A stretch of DNA of 64,000 nt, from contig AP018180.1 of the NCBI GenBank assembly GCA_002368155.1, forward strand, positions 6,528,908-6,592,907. Reading direction: 5' to 3'. The position numbers and the translations under genes were made by a program. Source of the stretch: Nostoc carneum NIES-2107. GTDB taxonomy: Bacteria > Cyanobacteriota > Cyanobacteriia > Cyanobacteriales > Nostocaceae. The notes beneath the pieces are model-generated. The model saw nothing but the letters and a program-made list of their open reading frames with translations, ran no database searches and was not told the origin of the DNA. This document shows, in pieces, positions 55,394 through 63,788 of this stretch (the first letter of the stretch is position 1; each line of letters begins with the position of its first letter).

Positions 55394-56155
55394 ATGGCAG
55401 ACCGAGTTAGTTTTCTCAATACTAATTTTGATCGTATGTCTTTCGATGAGGCAATTGAGATTTTACTCACAAGATTACAAAGGCGACAAGGAGGGTGTAT
55501 ATATTATGCCAATGCTCATACTATGGTCACTGCTAATCAGGATATCGCTTTAGCAGCGGCATTAGAAAATAGTGATTTATTATTGGCAGATGGAAGTGGA
55601 GTGCTGTGGGGTAGTGCTTTGCTAGGTAAACCTTTGATACATAATCTCAATGGCACTGATCTGGTTCCATCTTTATGTAAAAAAGGAGCACAAAAAGGTC
55701 TATCAATATATCTTTTGGGCGCTAAACCAGGTGTAGCTGAAGCGGCTGGAGAAAATCTTGCTAAAACTTATCCTGGCTTAATTATTGCTGGTACACAACA
55801 TGGTTATTTCTCTCCAGCAGAAACTCCAAAAATATTAGAGAGGATTCGAGCAGCACGTCCACATCTATTGTTAGTAGCGATGGGTGTACCACTACAAGAA
55901 ATTTGGATCAACCAATATGCTAGTGAATTACCTGGAATCACTTGTATGGGCGTAGGAGGCCTATTCGATTTTGTCGCAGAACGTGTACCTCGAGCTCCAA
56001 TTTTCATTCGTAGTTTTGGTATGGAATGGCTGTGGCGATTAGCAATGGAACCCAATAGACTATGGCGACGTTATATCATCGGTAATCTAATTTTTTTAAA
56101 CTTACTGATGGCTTCTATATGGACGAATTCAAGCCAAGATGAACAAACAACATAA
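55394..56155 (+). CDS. WecG/TagA/CpsF-family glycosyltransferase
   Basis: A 253-residue protein of normal WecG length. VSFLNTNFDRMSFDEAI is the family N-terminus, LLLADGSGVLWGSALLG and LNGTDLVPSL give the conserved D and T-D, MGVPLQEIWINQY holds the G-x-P-x-Q-E motif, and VGGLFDFVAERVPRAPIF with LAMEPNRLWRRY complete it. WecG-type enzymes transfer ManNAc(A) from UDP donors to the first lipid-linked sugar. It overlaps, or closely precedes, the sugar transferase gene, so the two act one after another in repeat-unit assembly. Confidence 0.92.
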   Translation: MADRVSFLNTNFDRMSFDEAIEILLTRLQRRQGGCIYYANAHTMVTANQDIALAAALENSDLLLADGSGVLWGSALLGKPLIHNLNGTDLVPSLCKKGAQKGLSIYLLGAKPGVAEAAGENLAKTYPGLIIAGTQHGYFSPAETPKILERIRAARPHLLLVAMGVPLQEIWINQYASELPGITCMGVGGLFDFVAERVPRAPIFIRSFGMEWLWRLAMEPNRLWRRYIIGNLIFLNLLMASIWTNSSQDEQTT

Positions 56156-56852
56156 TCAAATGTCGCAACCCTCTAATTCGCAACCAATTGATATACCAGT
56201 TGTGAATCGGGCCTATATTGCCCATGTTACTCAACTCCCAGTTCATCCTTCTGTTAATAGCAAAGCGAAAAGGGTAATTGACATATTAGGTGCTGTGATA
56301 GGACTAGGGATTATGGCAGTTATTTTGATTCCTGTGGCTGTAGCTATTCAATTAGATAATCCTGGGCCTATATTCTATAGTCAAATTCGCTGTGGGCTGA
56401 ATGGGCGCTCTTTCCAGATTTGGAAATTCCGTTCTATGGTAGTTGGAGCGGAAAAACTTAAGCATCTAGTGAAGAACGAATCTCAAAACAAGCGTATTTT
56501 TAAAAATGAGAATGATCCGCGGATTACGAGGATAGGGAAGTTTCTCCGGCGGACGAGTTTAGATGAACTCCCTCAGTTTTGGAACGTACTACTAGGAGAA
56601 ATGAGTCTAGTAGGTACACGTCCTCCAACACCTGATGAAGTGATGCATTACTCAAGTCATCACTGGCAACGTTTAAATGTCAAACCTGGTATGACTGGAG
56701 AATGGCAAGCTAATGGGCGTTCTCAAATTAAAGACTTTGAAGATATTTTGAATATGGATATTGACTACCAACGTAAATGGTCTATAGCTTACGATATTAT
56801 TTTAATTATTAAAACTCTCAAAGTTGTCTTTAAGAAAGAGGGTGCTTTTTAG
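56139..56852 (+). CDS. Initiating undecaprenyl-phosphate sugar transferase (WcaJ/CpsE-type)
   Basis: A 237-residue protein with one hydrophobic segment (IDILGAVIGLGIMAVILIPV) and the catalytic domain: IWKFRSMVVGAEKLK, DELPQFWNVLLGEMSLVGTR and KPGMTGEWQANGRS are the classical blocks of the bacterial sugar transferase family. It transfers a phosphosugar to undecaprenyl phosphate, the first step of the repeat unit. It lacks the long N-terminal membrane domain of WbaP/WcaJ, so it is the short form. A second ATG at 56160 would avoid the 17-base overlap with WecG. Confidence 0.92.
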   Translation: MNKQHNQMSQPSNSQPIDIPVVNRAYIAHVTQLPVHPSVNSKAKRVIDILGAVIGLGIMAVILIPVAVAIQLDNPGPIFYSQIRCGLNGRSFQIWKFRSMVVGAEKLKHLVKNESQNKRIFKNENDPRITRIGKFLRRTSLDELPQFWNVLLGEMSLVGTRPPTPDEVMHYSSHHWQRLNVKPGMTGEWQANGRSQIKDFEDILNMDIDYQRKWSIAYDIILIIKTLKVVFKKEGAF

Positions 56853-57333
56853 GATTATTTCTATTTCAGAATTATAAAAATAAATCGGTGATAGCAATCT
56901 GATTTGGTTTTGCCAGCCTCTCACTATATAGAAATTGAAATAAGTGAGTCAATATTGAAAAACGTAAAATAAAGTCTTTGCGATTACGTCGCTTCTCCCC
57001 TTGGGAGACGCTGCGCGAACACTAGGTTCAGCTTGTAATGACAACTTATCACTGACTTAAGCAAAACTTGCTGCCTAGAAACCCGACTTTTTCAAAAAGT
57101 CGGGTTTCTCAATGCTCGCTTCCGGAAACATTGCCCCAGCCTGTGGAGTATATGTATTATAAAAATACTACTCTTGAAAAACTACGGTAACGGCATATGT
57201 AGTCCCTGGTCTCAATCAAATTCACTTCAATGGCGAATGCTAGCAATTGCTAATTTTCTCATTTAGAAAAATTGCTTATTCGTTTGAATTCGTCACGCAA
57301 TTATTTGATTGCTATCAGCAAGGTAGAAAAGTC
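56853..57333. other. Gene-free spacer with a hairpin
   Basis: The strong hairpin at 57077-57109 is the main feature. Around 56980-57050 a repeat-type segment with CTTCTCCCCTTGGGAGACGC arms is visible. The stretch just before 57334 may code for an extended N-terminus of the ligase, which I consider unlikely. Confidence 0.45.
57077..57109 (+). terminator. Perfect 16-bp hairpin (terminator-type)
   Basis: AGAAACCCGACTTTTT (57077-57092) pairs with its full complement (57094-57109) over a one-base gap, so the actual loop uses a few bases of the stem. The GAAACCCGACTT word is a common cyanobacterial terminator repeat. It is about 225 bases past the sugar transferase stop. Confidence 0.6.
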
Positions 57334-58119
57334 ATGGAACAAATCTATAAATATCCGCGTACCCATCACATTCAGGGTTCGCGGTTGCAACCTGGGGATG
57401 AAGACCTAGAGAGTATTCCCTTTGATGCACTCAAAGAACAGTATGTAGTTGTTGAAGAAAAAGTTGATGGTGCTAATGCAGCCATTAGTTTTGCTGCTGA
57501 TGGTCAAATCCGACTGCAAAGTCGAGGACACTATTTAACAGGTGGGGCGAGAGAAAAGCACTTCAATTTGTTTAAACAGTGGGCGCATACTCACGCTTTA
57601 GCTTTTTGGCAGGTATTGGGAAATCGCTATATTCTCTTTGGAGAATGGCTATATGCCAAGCACACGGTATTTTATGATGCCTTACCCCACTACTTTTTAG
57701 AGTACGACGTACTGGATTTAGAAAAGCAAGTATTTCTCAGTACTAAAAGCCGTCAGCAGTTACTAGCTGGATTGCCTTTATGTTCTGTACCTGTACTGTT
57801 TTCTGGTCAGCTCCTATCCTACAAGCAAATGATTGGCTTGGTGGGTGAGTCACATTATCAAACCCCTGCACATTTGCAAACTTTCAGCCAAATTTGTCAG
57901 GAAAGAGGACTGGATGTGGAACGTTCCCTGAAACAAACTGACCAAAGTTCGTTAATGGAAGGTTTATACATCAAAGTTGAACCAGGAGATACAGTAATTG
58001 CGCGTTATAAATACGTGCGTTCCAGCTTTTTAACCACCATTCAACAATCCGATGGGCATTGGCTCAATCGCCCAATCATACCGAATGTGCTGCGTTCTGA
58101 TGCAGATTTATTTAGGTAA
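57334..58119 (+). CDS. RNA ligase (Rnl2-like, nucleotidyltransferase superfamily)
   Basis: I start at ATG 57334 (MEQIYKYPRTHHI) after AAGGTAGAAAAGTC; a longer frame from 57247 adds 29 residues with no motif. 261 residues. VVEEKVDGANAAISF holds motif I, K-x-D-G with the adenylated Lys43. LQSRGHYL is motif Ia, LFGEWLYAKHTVF motif III, SLMEGLYIKVEPGD motif IV and ARYKYVR motif V. The order and spacing fit the Rnl2-like RNA ligase domain. It seals 5'-phosphate/3'-OH RNA ends using ATP. It is 61 bases upstream of an end-healing enzyme, together an RNA repair cassette. Confidence 0.85.
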   Translation: MEQIYKYPRTHHIQGSRLQPGDEDLESIPFDALKEQYVVVEEKVDGANAAISFAADGQIRLQSRGHYLTGGAREKHFNLFKQWAHTHALAFWQVLGNRYILFGEWLYAKHTVFYDALPHYFLEYDVLDLEKQVFLSTKSRQQLLAGLPLCSVPVLFSGQLLSYKQMIGLVGESHYQTPAHLQTFSQICQERGLDVERSLKQTDQSSLMEGLYIKVEPGDTVIARYKYVRSSFLTTIQQSDGHWLNRPIIPNVLRSDADLFR

Positions 58120-58180
58120 TGGGGCATTGGGCATGGGGCATTTCCCCCTCATTTCCTTCTTTATTCAAGGGATAAAACTT

Positions 58181-59314
58181 ATGAATTCTTCTAATCAAGA
58201 TTGGTCTTTTCCTTATTGTCCCAGCGAAGCCAATTGGTTGATTAATTGGTCGGCGCTGGAAGCAGAATTTGATTGGTTGCGATCGCTTGCTGATTGTCCC
58301 CAAAATCCACGCTATCATGCTGAAGGTGATGTTCTCATTCATACAAAATTAGTATGTGAAGCTTTAGTTGCTTTACCTCAATGGCGAGCATTACCAAGCA
58401 AAGAGCAATCAATCTTATTTGCAGCAGCTTTACTGCATGATGTGGCAAAACCTGCGGCTACTGAAATTGCAGACGATGGTGCTATTTCCTCGAAAGGTCA
58501 CGTACTCCAAGGTGCAAAAATGGCACAGCAGATTCTTTGGGATTTGCAGGTACCATTTAAACAACGGGAGGCGATCGCGTCTTTGGTGAAATATGGTAGT
58601 TTACCCCTATGGTTTTGGGATAAGTCCAACCCAGAACGGGCAGTGATCAAAACTAGCCAAATCATTCGTTGTGATATGCTGGCGATACTTGCAGAAGCAG
58701 ATGTGCGCGGACGATACTGCAATGACCAAGCGCAATTACTTGAACGCATCGAGTTTTTCCGCGAATTTTGCCAAGAAAATAGCTGCTTTGACCAACCGAG
58801 AGAATTCCCATCAGCCCACAGTCGGTTTATTTATTTTCAAAAAGAAAATGGGAATCCAGACTATGAAGCATACGACGACACGCGCTTTCAAGTGGTGATG
58901 ATGTCAGGATTACCAGGTTCAGGAAAAGATACTTGGATTAAAGAAAATCTCCCCGAATGGCAGGTAATTTCTCTAGATAAACTGCGTCAGCAAATGGGCA
59001 TCGACCCAGAAGACGACCAAAGTATAGTAGCAAATGCAGCTAAAGCCTTAGCTAAAGAATATATGCGAAATGGACAATCCTTTGTATGGAATGCCACTAA
59101 CCTTAGCCGTCAATTACGGGGGATGCTCATTCGGATGTTTGCTAATTATCAAGGTCGGATTCGCATTGTTTACTTAGAAACCTCTTGGGAAGAACTATTG
59201 CGGAGAAACTGCGATCGCACTGCCAAAGTTCCAGAAAAAGTACTTTATCGCTTGAAAAATCGCCTAGACGTACCTGATATTACTGAAGCACAAACAGTAG
59301 ATTGGGTTGTATGA
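58181..59314 (+). CDS. HD-domain phosphatase / polynucleotide kinase fusion (HD-Pnk-like)
   Basis: I use ATG 58181 (MNSSNQDWSF), preceded by CAAGGGATAAAACTT. 377 residues. The N-terminal HD domain includes YHAEGDVLIH (H46, H54), ALLHDVAKP (H86-D87), SSKGHV and AEADVRGR, a full metal site. The C-terminal kinase has the P-loop GLPGSGKDT (243-251), VISLDKLR (D266) and a lid RRNCDRTAKVPEKVL. This pairing of HD phosphoesterase and 5'-OH kinase is that of HD-Pnk, which removes 2',3'-cyclic phosphates and phosphorylates 5'-OH RNA ends. With the upstream ligase it can heal and seal RNA breaks. Confidence 0.85.
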   Translation: MNSSNQDWSFPYCPSEANWLINWSALEAEFDWLRSLADCPQNPRYHAEGDVLIHTKLVCEALVALPQWRALPSKEQSILFAAALLHDVAKPAATEIADDGAISSKGHVLQGAKMAQQILWDLQVPFKQREAIASLVKYGSLPLWFWDKSNPERAVIKTSQIIRCDMLAILAEADVRGRYCNDQAQLLERIEFFREFCQENSCFDQPREFPSAHSRFIYFQKENGNPDYEAYDDTRFQVVMMSGLPGSGKDTWIKENLPEWQVISLDKLRQQMGIDPEDDQSIVANAAKALAKEYMRNGQSFVWNATNLSRQLRGMLIRMFANYQGRIRIVYLETSWEELLRRNCDRTAKVPEKVLYRLKNRLDVPDITEAQTVDWVV

Positions 59315-59373
59315 GGTATGGGGCATTGGGAATTTGGTATTCGTCATTACTTACTTTTTATCTCTCTACTCCT

Positions 59374-59410
59374 CAATTACCCATTACCAATTACCCATTA
59401 CCAATCACCC
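59374..59410. repeat. STRR, CAATTAC/CCATTAC heptamers
   Basis: Repeating heptamers such as CAATTACCCATTACC between the HD-Pnk gene and the S4 gene on the opposite strand. No hairpin terminator was found at this junction. Confidence 0.8.
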
Positions 59411-59421
59411 AATTCATAACA

Positions 59422-59616
59422 CTACTCATTAATTACATCCCCAACCTGAAAAGTTTGCCCTTCTACCGTTACTTGATCGCCTGAGAATAATTTTCGTCCT
59501 CGTCGGGTTTCAACTATGCCATTAACTTTTACATCACCATCAAGGATTATCAGTTTTGCTTGTCCTCCAGTTGAGGCTATACCTATTAACTTTAAAAATT
59601 GGTCAAGTTTAATCAT
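59422..59616 (-). CDS. S4-domain RNA-binding protein (YbcJ/YaaA-like)
   Basis: A 64-residue single-domain protein. MIKLDQFLKLIGIASTGGQA and KLIILDGDVKVNGIVETRRG are the S4 fold: L-D-F-K-G-TGG-AK---G-V-VNG---RRG. It is the small S4 type with an unknown RNA partner, related to the YaaA/YbcJ group. It converges on the RNA repair cassette, which may be chance. Confidence 0.85.
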   Translation of the reverse strand: MIKLDQFLKLIGIASTGGQAKLIILDGDVKVNGIVETRRGRKLFSGDQVTVEGQTFQVGDVINE

Positions 59617-60212
59617 ATTAAATAGCTAAATCAGTTTGTATTGAGGATTGGTCATTATTTATAGCACTAAAGCCTTGGCTAATTCTCAAGTAGCTTTAAT
59701 TATAATTTTACATATTGCACAATCTTGTGATAGACAAAATTTTAGGTATACCATGCTTCTATAAAACTCATATTTGATTTTTAAAACTTACGTAGGATGC
59801 GTTAGCGATAGCGTAACGCATCTTTGCCCATGTTTTTCATTGGTTATAGCTTCTGCCTAACGCACGCTACATTACTGATATTTTTCAGACATCACATCGG
59901 ATTCTTATATGTACTTTTTGTATATGAAATATAATTCACATTAAAGTATTTTACGATTTTTATCATAATTTTTGGAATGTACCATTAATCGATAAAATCA
60001 TAATCATTCAGATTATGCAAAATAGTTTGGCTCATCAGCTATATATCTCTTTCACAACCAACATCAGAATAATCATATCCTTAACCAGATATTAAGGAGT
60101 ATGGAAATAATTTATAAGAAAGCTATATATAGCTAATTTGAACACCTTCTGTCTGCCATAGGCGATTACCTTTTCAGTCTATTTACCTATCTCATGTAAA
60201 TCCGAGGTATTT
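59617..60212. other. Gene-free spacer with a dispersed repeat (copy B)
   Basis: No coding frame was found. The segment about 59788-59908 has GATGCGTTAGCGATAGCGTA and TTTTTCAGACATCACATCGG (59881-59900), the latter shared with the copy at 31339-31358. The remainder is AT-rich upstream DNA of the UBP zinc finger gene. Confidence 0.5.
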
Positions 60213-60470
60213 ATGAGTTCACGCTGCAATCATCTCGATCAAATTCAAAGCGTTACCCCCAGTGCTCAAGGATGCGAAGAATGCCTAAAAACAGGCGATC
60301 GCTGGGTACATTTACGTATGTGTCTCACTTGTGGACATATCGGCTGCTGTGATTCCTCGAAAAACAAACACGCTACCAAGCATTTCCATGCAACTAATCA
60401 TCCTTTAGTACAGTCATTTGAACGTGGTGAAAACTGGCGTTGGTGCTATCTAGATCAAACTTTCTTATAA
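60213..60470 (+). CDS. UBP-type zinc finger protein
   Basis: An 85-residue protein that is one UBP zinc finger. CNHLDQIQ starts it, GCEECLKTGDRWVHLRMCLT supplies the C-x-x-C, CGHIGCCDSSKNKHATKHF the next Cys/His set, and NHPLVQSFERGENWRWCYLD the end. The fold binds a C-terminal Gly-Gly of ubiquitin in eukaryotes; free-standing bacterial forms are often annotated and their ligand is unknown. A hairpin follows 20 bases later. Confidence 0.88.
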   Translation: MSSRCNHLDQIQSVTPSAQGCEECLKTGDRWVHLRMCLTCGHIGCCDSSKNKHATKHFHATNHPLVQSFERGENWRWCYLDQTFL

Positions 60471-60490
60471 TTTTTGTAACTGAGATATTT

Positions 60491-60530
60491 GCCTTATGGA
60501 AACATTTTCATAGTTAGTTTTCCATAAGGC
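60491..60530 (+). terminator. Hairpin after the UBP zinc finger gene
   Basis: GCCTTATGGAAA (60491-60502) pairs with TTTCCATAAGGC (60519-60530), a perfect 12-bp stem. No U-run follows, so termination is only probable. Confidence 0.5.
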
Positions 60531-60654
60531 AATAAGTATGATTTATCATATAAACTAGTTGAGAAAATTCAAATAAATTTGCACAATAGAAAGTTTTATT
60601 AAACTGAAGAGTTATAAACTAGAGAAACTAATCATCCTAATTCTAAAAATCCCT

Positions 60655-60690
60655 TAAGTTTCAGTCAGGGCTTAAAACCTGACTGAAACT
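60655..60690 (+). terminator. Rho-independent terminator
   Basis: AAGTTTCAGTCAGG (60655-60668) pairs with its complement (60677-60690), a 14-bp stem with an 8-base loop and a T-run after it on the plus strand. It closes plus-strand transcription before the convergent ankyrin gene. Confidence 0.8.
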
Positions 60691-60734
60691 TTTTTTGATG
60701 AGCGAATACACGAATTTTGTTCTTGCTTGATTAA

Positions 60735-61214
60735 TTAAGAACTGGCTGCTTTGATAATTTCAACAATCTCTTTATGCCTACTCTGAGTTGCTAATTCTAG
60801 CGGTGTAGCACCGTTGTTCCCTTTAATATTTAAATTAGCCCCTGATTTCACTAAAATTTTGACACCTTCAATATTATTTTGCCAAACAGCATCATGTAAA
60901 GCAGTGTAGCCGTTATAAGGGCCTTGAGCATTGATATCAATACCATGATCAACTAATACCTGCATTACCTCTGGATGCCTTAAATAAGCAGCAGCGTGTA
61001 ATGCAGTTGCTTTCATGCTTGAGTCCACAGCATTAATATCAGCACCAGCATCTATTAGCAACTTTACCATTGCCGCATTGCCGTTGGCAGAACTCACAAT
61101 TAACAAGCTATTACCACTACTATCTGTTTGGTTGACATTTGCACCTTGGGCAATCAGTTGTTTTGCCAGGTTAATATCATTAGTCTTGACTGCGTCTACT
61201 AATTTTTTACTCAT
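60735..61214 (-). CDS. Ankyrin repeat protein
   Basis: A 159-residue protein of about five ankyrin repeats from residue 1 to the end: DINLAKQLIAQGANVNQTDS, GNSLLIVSSANGNAAMVKLL, IDAGADINAVDSSMKATALH, MQVLVDHGIDINAQGPYNGY and VKILVKSGANLNIKGNNGAT. There is no signal or other domain. It is a protein-binding scaffold; the partner cannot be read. It is transcribed alone, with the tRNA genes upstream. Confidence 0.9.
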   Translation of the reverse strand: MSKKLVDAVKTNDINLAKQLIAQGANVNQTDSSGNSLLIVSSANGNAAMVKLLIDAGADINAVDSSMKATALHAAAYLRHPEVMQVLVDHGIDINAQGPYNGYTALHDAVWQNNIEGVKILVKSGANLNIKGNNGATPLELATQSRHKEIVEIIKAASS

Positions 61215-61383
61215 ATTTTACCTATTTCAACATTGCCTATTTGATACCCAGCATTTTCACCCATTGGTCAAGCCATAGATAAAAACATAAGTAAAGAATT
61301 TATCTTTTGTACATCTGAGTACAATACAATTACCTAAAGCCTTAGTCTTGGATTTATATTGATTGAACATAGATAAAATAAAA

Positions 61384-61455
61384 AGCCCGTGACGAGGATT
61401 GAACTCGTGACCTCACCCTTACCAAGGGTGTGCTCTACCACTGAGCCACACGGGC
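61384..61455 (-). tRNA. trnT-GGU: tRNA-Thr (anticodon GGT)
   Basis: A complete 72-nt cloverleaf on the minus strand. The acceptor arms GCCCGTG/CACGGGC, the D arm GCTCAGTGGTAGAGC, the anticodon arm CACCC-TTGGTAA-GGGTG and the T arm with GTTCAATC are all present. The anticodon is GGT. CCA is not encoded. Confidence 0.95.
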
Positions 61456-61542
61456 AAACTTAACTTTTGTTTTTAGTTAAGAGTTATAGTCTTGTGAGCT
61501 TTACCAATCTCTCAGAGATTATAACTCTTATCTGTGAAGTGG

Positions 61543-61625
61543 TGGGCCGGGCTGGATTTGAACCAGCGTAGGCGTAAACCAACGGATTTACAGTCCGTCT
61601 CCATTAACCACTCGGACACCGACCC
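61543..61625 (-). tRNA. trnY-GUA: tRNA-Tyr (anticodon GTA)
   Basis: An 83-nt cloverleaf on the minus strand with the acceptor GGGTCGG/CCGGCCC, an anticodon arm ACGGA-CTGTAAA-TCCGT giving GTA, a long variable arm and T arm GCTGGTTCAAATCCAGC. The next three bases (61540-61542) read CCA, so the tail is encoded. It is about 90 bases upstream of tRNA-Thr, probably transcribed with it. Confidence 0.95.
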
Positions 61626-61732
61626 ATTTGTCTCACGATTTATAATAGTAGCGCCTCTTTTTGGAAATAGCAAGGGGTTAGGGACTAATAAATAAAAAAT
61701 ATTTCATCGCCTTGAAATAGGGGAGCAGGGTA

Positions 61733-61754
61733 GAGACGCGATTAATCGCGTCTC
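61733..61754. repeat. 22-bp perfect palindrome
   Basis: GAGACGCGATTAATCGCGTC followed by TC is a perfect palindrome. A related hairpin lies at 37984-38003 upstream of the PaaK-like gene. It is a dispersed repeat in the genome type, not obviously a terminator. Confidence 0.7.
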
Positions 61755-61855
61755 CACGAGCAGGTTGAGGGACAGTCATATTAAGCCAAGGATAGGGATT
61801 TATTTTTTGGACTCCCTTAAAAAAATTAGCGGTGGTAGCTACCACCGCCTTTAAA

Positions 61856-63676
61856 CTAACTCAGGAGTTCGCCTGTTTCTTGCAAGGAATGCAAGCGGCG
61901 ATAAATGCCTTCTTGGCGCAAAAGTTCTTCGTGGCTACCCACTTCTACAATTCTTCCCTGATCGAGAACGACAATTTTATCGGCTTCTCGCACTGTACTC
62001 AGGCGGTGAGCAATGATAATTGTGGTGCGAGTACCTTGAATTGATCGCATCGCCAACTGAATGGAACGCTCCGACTCATAATCCAGGCTGGAGGTTGCTT
62101 CGTCAAAAACCAACACGTCTGGTTCTACTAACAAAGCTCTGGCAATTCCTAAGCGCTGTCTTTGTCCACCAGATAATCTCACACCACGTTCCCCAACAAC
62201 GGTGTAATAACCTTGGGGTAAGTGTTCTACTACTTCATCAACTCTGGCTATCCTACAGGCTTCCTGAACCTCCTCCATAGTGGCATTTGGTCTACCATAG
62301 GTGAGGTTATCTAATACAGTGCCGTTGAAGATATCTACTTCTTGATGAACGATCGCTAGTCTGCGTCTGTAGTTACCTACATCTAATGTGCGAATATCTT
62401 GACCATCAATGAGAATTTGGCCTTGTTGCGGGTCAAAATAACGTAACAACAGCTTGACTAAGGTCGATTTACCAGAACCAGAACGACCAACTAAGGCTAT
62501 TGTTTGGTATGGCTCAATTAATAAGTTGATATCTTGTAGAACTAGACGGTTGGCATCATAGCCAAAAGTGACATGGGATAATTCGATTTTGCCGGTAAAT
62601 TGATAAGGCGATTCTCTTTCGCTAGTTTCAGCTAACAAACTCTTTGCTTCAGCACCAACTGGCTCGTGCAAAAATTCGTGAAACCGCAGCATAGAAGAAT
62701 AGCGACGGGCAAAAACTTCTGCTAAGTTGCTAATAGGTTCTAACTCTGCATATGCCATGCTGGAAAGAGTTAGGGTCATCACAAAATGACCAAGGGAAAT
62801 CTTACCGCCGACTGTGGCTGCTAAAGTTAAGCCCAGGATGCTAAATACACAAAATTGAATTACAGTTTTCTGCCAAGTTAGCAGATTTACATAACTTTTG
62901 TGGATGCGATAATCTACTACTTTTAGTTCCCGATCCAAGCGTTGCTTTTGTCGTTTTAATTCTTTTGCTTCCGTTGCAAATGCTTTGACGCTTTTAATAT
63001 TTGTGATCAGTTCGGAAGTCCGACTTTCGGTATTCTCCATGTATTTATCCAGGAGTTTTTCATACCCGATTATCCTTGTTAAATCTCTCAAACTAAAGGT
63101 GAGAATAATTACAAAAGAAATCAAATATAAAGTCGCAATCCGCCAATCGATTAACAAAATAAACACAAAAATTCCCAGCACTCGCAGCAGCTTAGGAATT
63201 AACTGTCCCGCAATTTCGGGATATGTCCAAGTGTGGTTACCCAAACCTCTAGCTACTCTGCCGGCTATACGTCCAGGGTTATTTTCATCATAAAATTCCA
63301 GTGGGAGAGTAAGAATTTTAGCTATGGCTGTTTGATTTTTTTCTCGACGCGCTCTTAATGCTATGTCCCAGTGAAACCAACTAGTTAACCAAGGTTGTGT
63401 CGGCGCTCTGACAACAGTTACAACAAAAATTATACCCAGCAATACACCCAAAGATAGATTATTATTAACTGGGTAATTAATTAGGTTGGAAAAATTGGCG
63501 ATCGCACCTGCAAGCGGTTTATCTAATGGTTGACCAGATAAGATGTTTAAAATTTGCCCAATGGCATAAGGTACAACTAAATCAATAATTTCGTAAATGC
63601 TGGATGCTGTAATACTGAATATACTCAGCCCCCAGTAAGGACGAAAATAATGCAGAATATCTCTAAATTTGGCCAT
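61856..63676 (-). CDS. ABC exporter, fused membrane and ATPase domains
   Basis: A 606-residue half-transporter. The N-terminal 330 residues hold about six membrane helices. The ATPase has Walker A ALVGRSGSGKSTLVKLL (around 391), the Q-loop in IVHQEVDIFNGTV, the signature LSGGQRQRLGIARALL (around 503) and Walker B VLVFDEATSSLD. It belongs to the MsbA/LipidA-exporter or multidrug type B family and works as a dimer. Its substrate is unknown. It is transcribed alone toward the tRNA genes. Confidence 0.9.
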   Translation of the reverse strand: MAKFRDILHYFRPYWGLSIFSITASSIYEIIDLVVPYAIGQILNILSGQPLDKPLAGAIANFSNLINYPVNNNLSLGVLLGIIFVVTVVRAPTQPWLTSWFHWDIALRARREKNQTAIAKILTLPLEFYDENNPGRIAGRVARGLGNHTWTYPEIAGQLIPKLLRVLGIFVFILLIDWRIATLYLISFVIILTFSLRDLTRIIGYEKLLDKYMENTESRTSELITNIKSVKAFATEAKELKRQKQRLDRELKVVDYRIHKSYVNLLTWQKTVIQFCVFSILGLTLAATVGGKISLGHFVMTLTLSSMAYAELEPISNLAEVFARRYSSMLRFHEFLHEPVGAEAKSLLAETSERESPYQFTGKIELSHVTFGYDANRLVLQDINLLIEPYQTIALVGRSGSGKSTLVKLLLRYFDPQQGQILIDGQDIRTLDVGNYRRRLAIVHQEVDIFNGTVLDNLTYGRPNATMEEVQEACRIARVDEVVEHLPQGYYTVVGERGVRLSGGQRQRLGIARALLVEPDVLVFDEATSSLDYESERSIQLAMRSIQGTRTTIIIAHRLSTVREADKIVVLDQGRIVEVGSHEELLRQEGIYRRLHSLQETGELLS

Positions 63677-63788
63677 GATGCACTCTTTCCAAGAGCGTAA
63701 GCTTGAGCTTGGAATTTTTATACTACATTTATACTACAATCTAGTCAAGAGCAACATCAAGAAATCATTCTCAGGGAGGATTTAGTAA

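Noticed and set aside
57247-57333. An N-terminal extension of the RNA ligase by 29 residues
   Set aside because: No ligase motif in the extension, and the ATG at 57334 has a better ribosome site.
58052-58180. An N-terminal extension of the HD-Pnk gene overlapping the ligase
   Set aside because: It overlaps the end of the ligase in another frame and contains repeat-like DNA (GGGGCATTGGGCAT); the HD domain starts after 58181.
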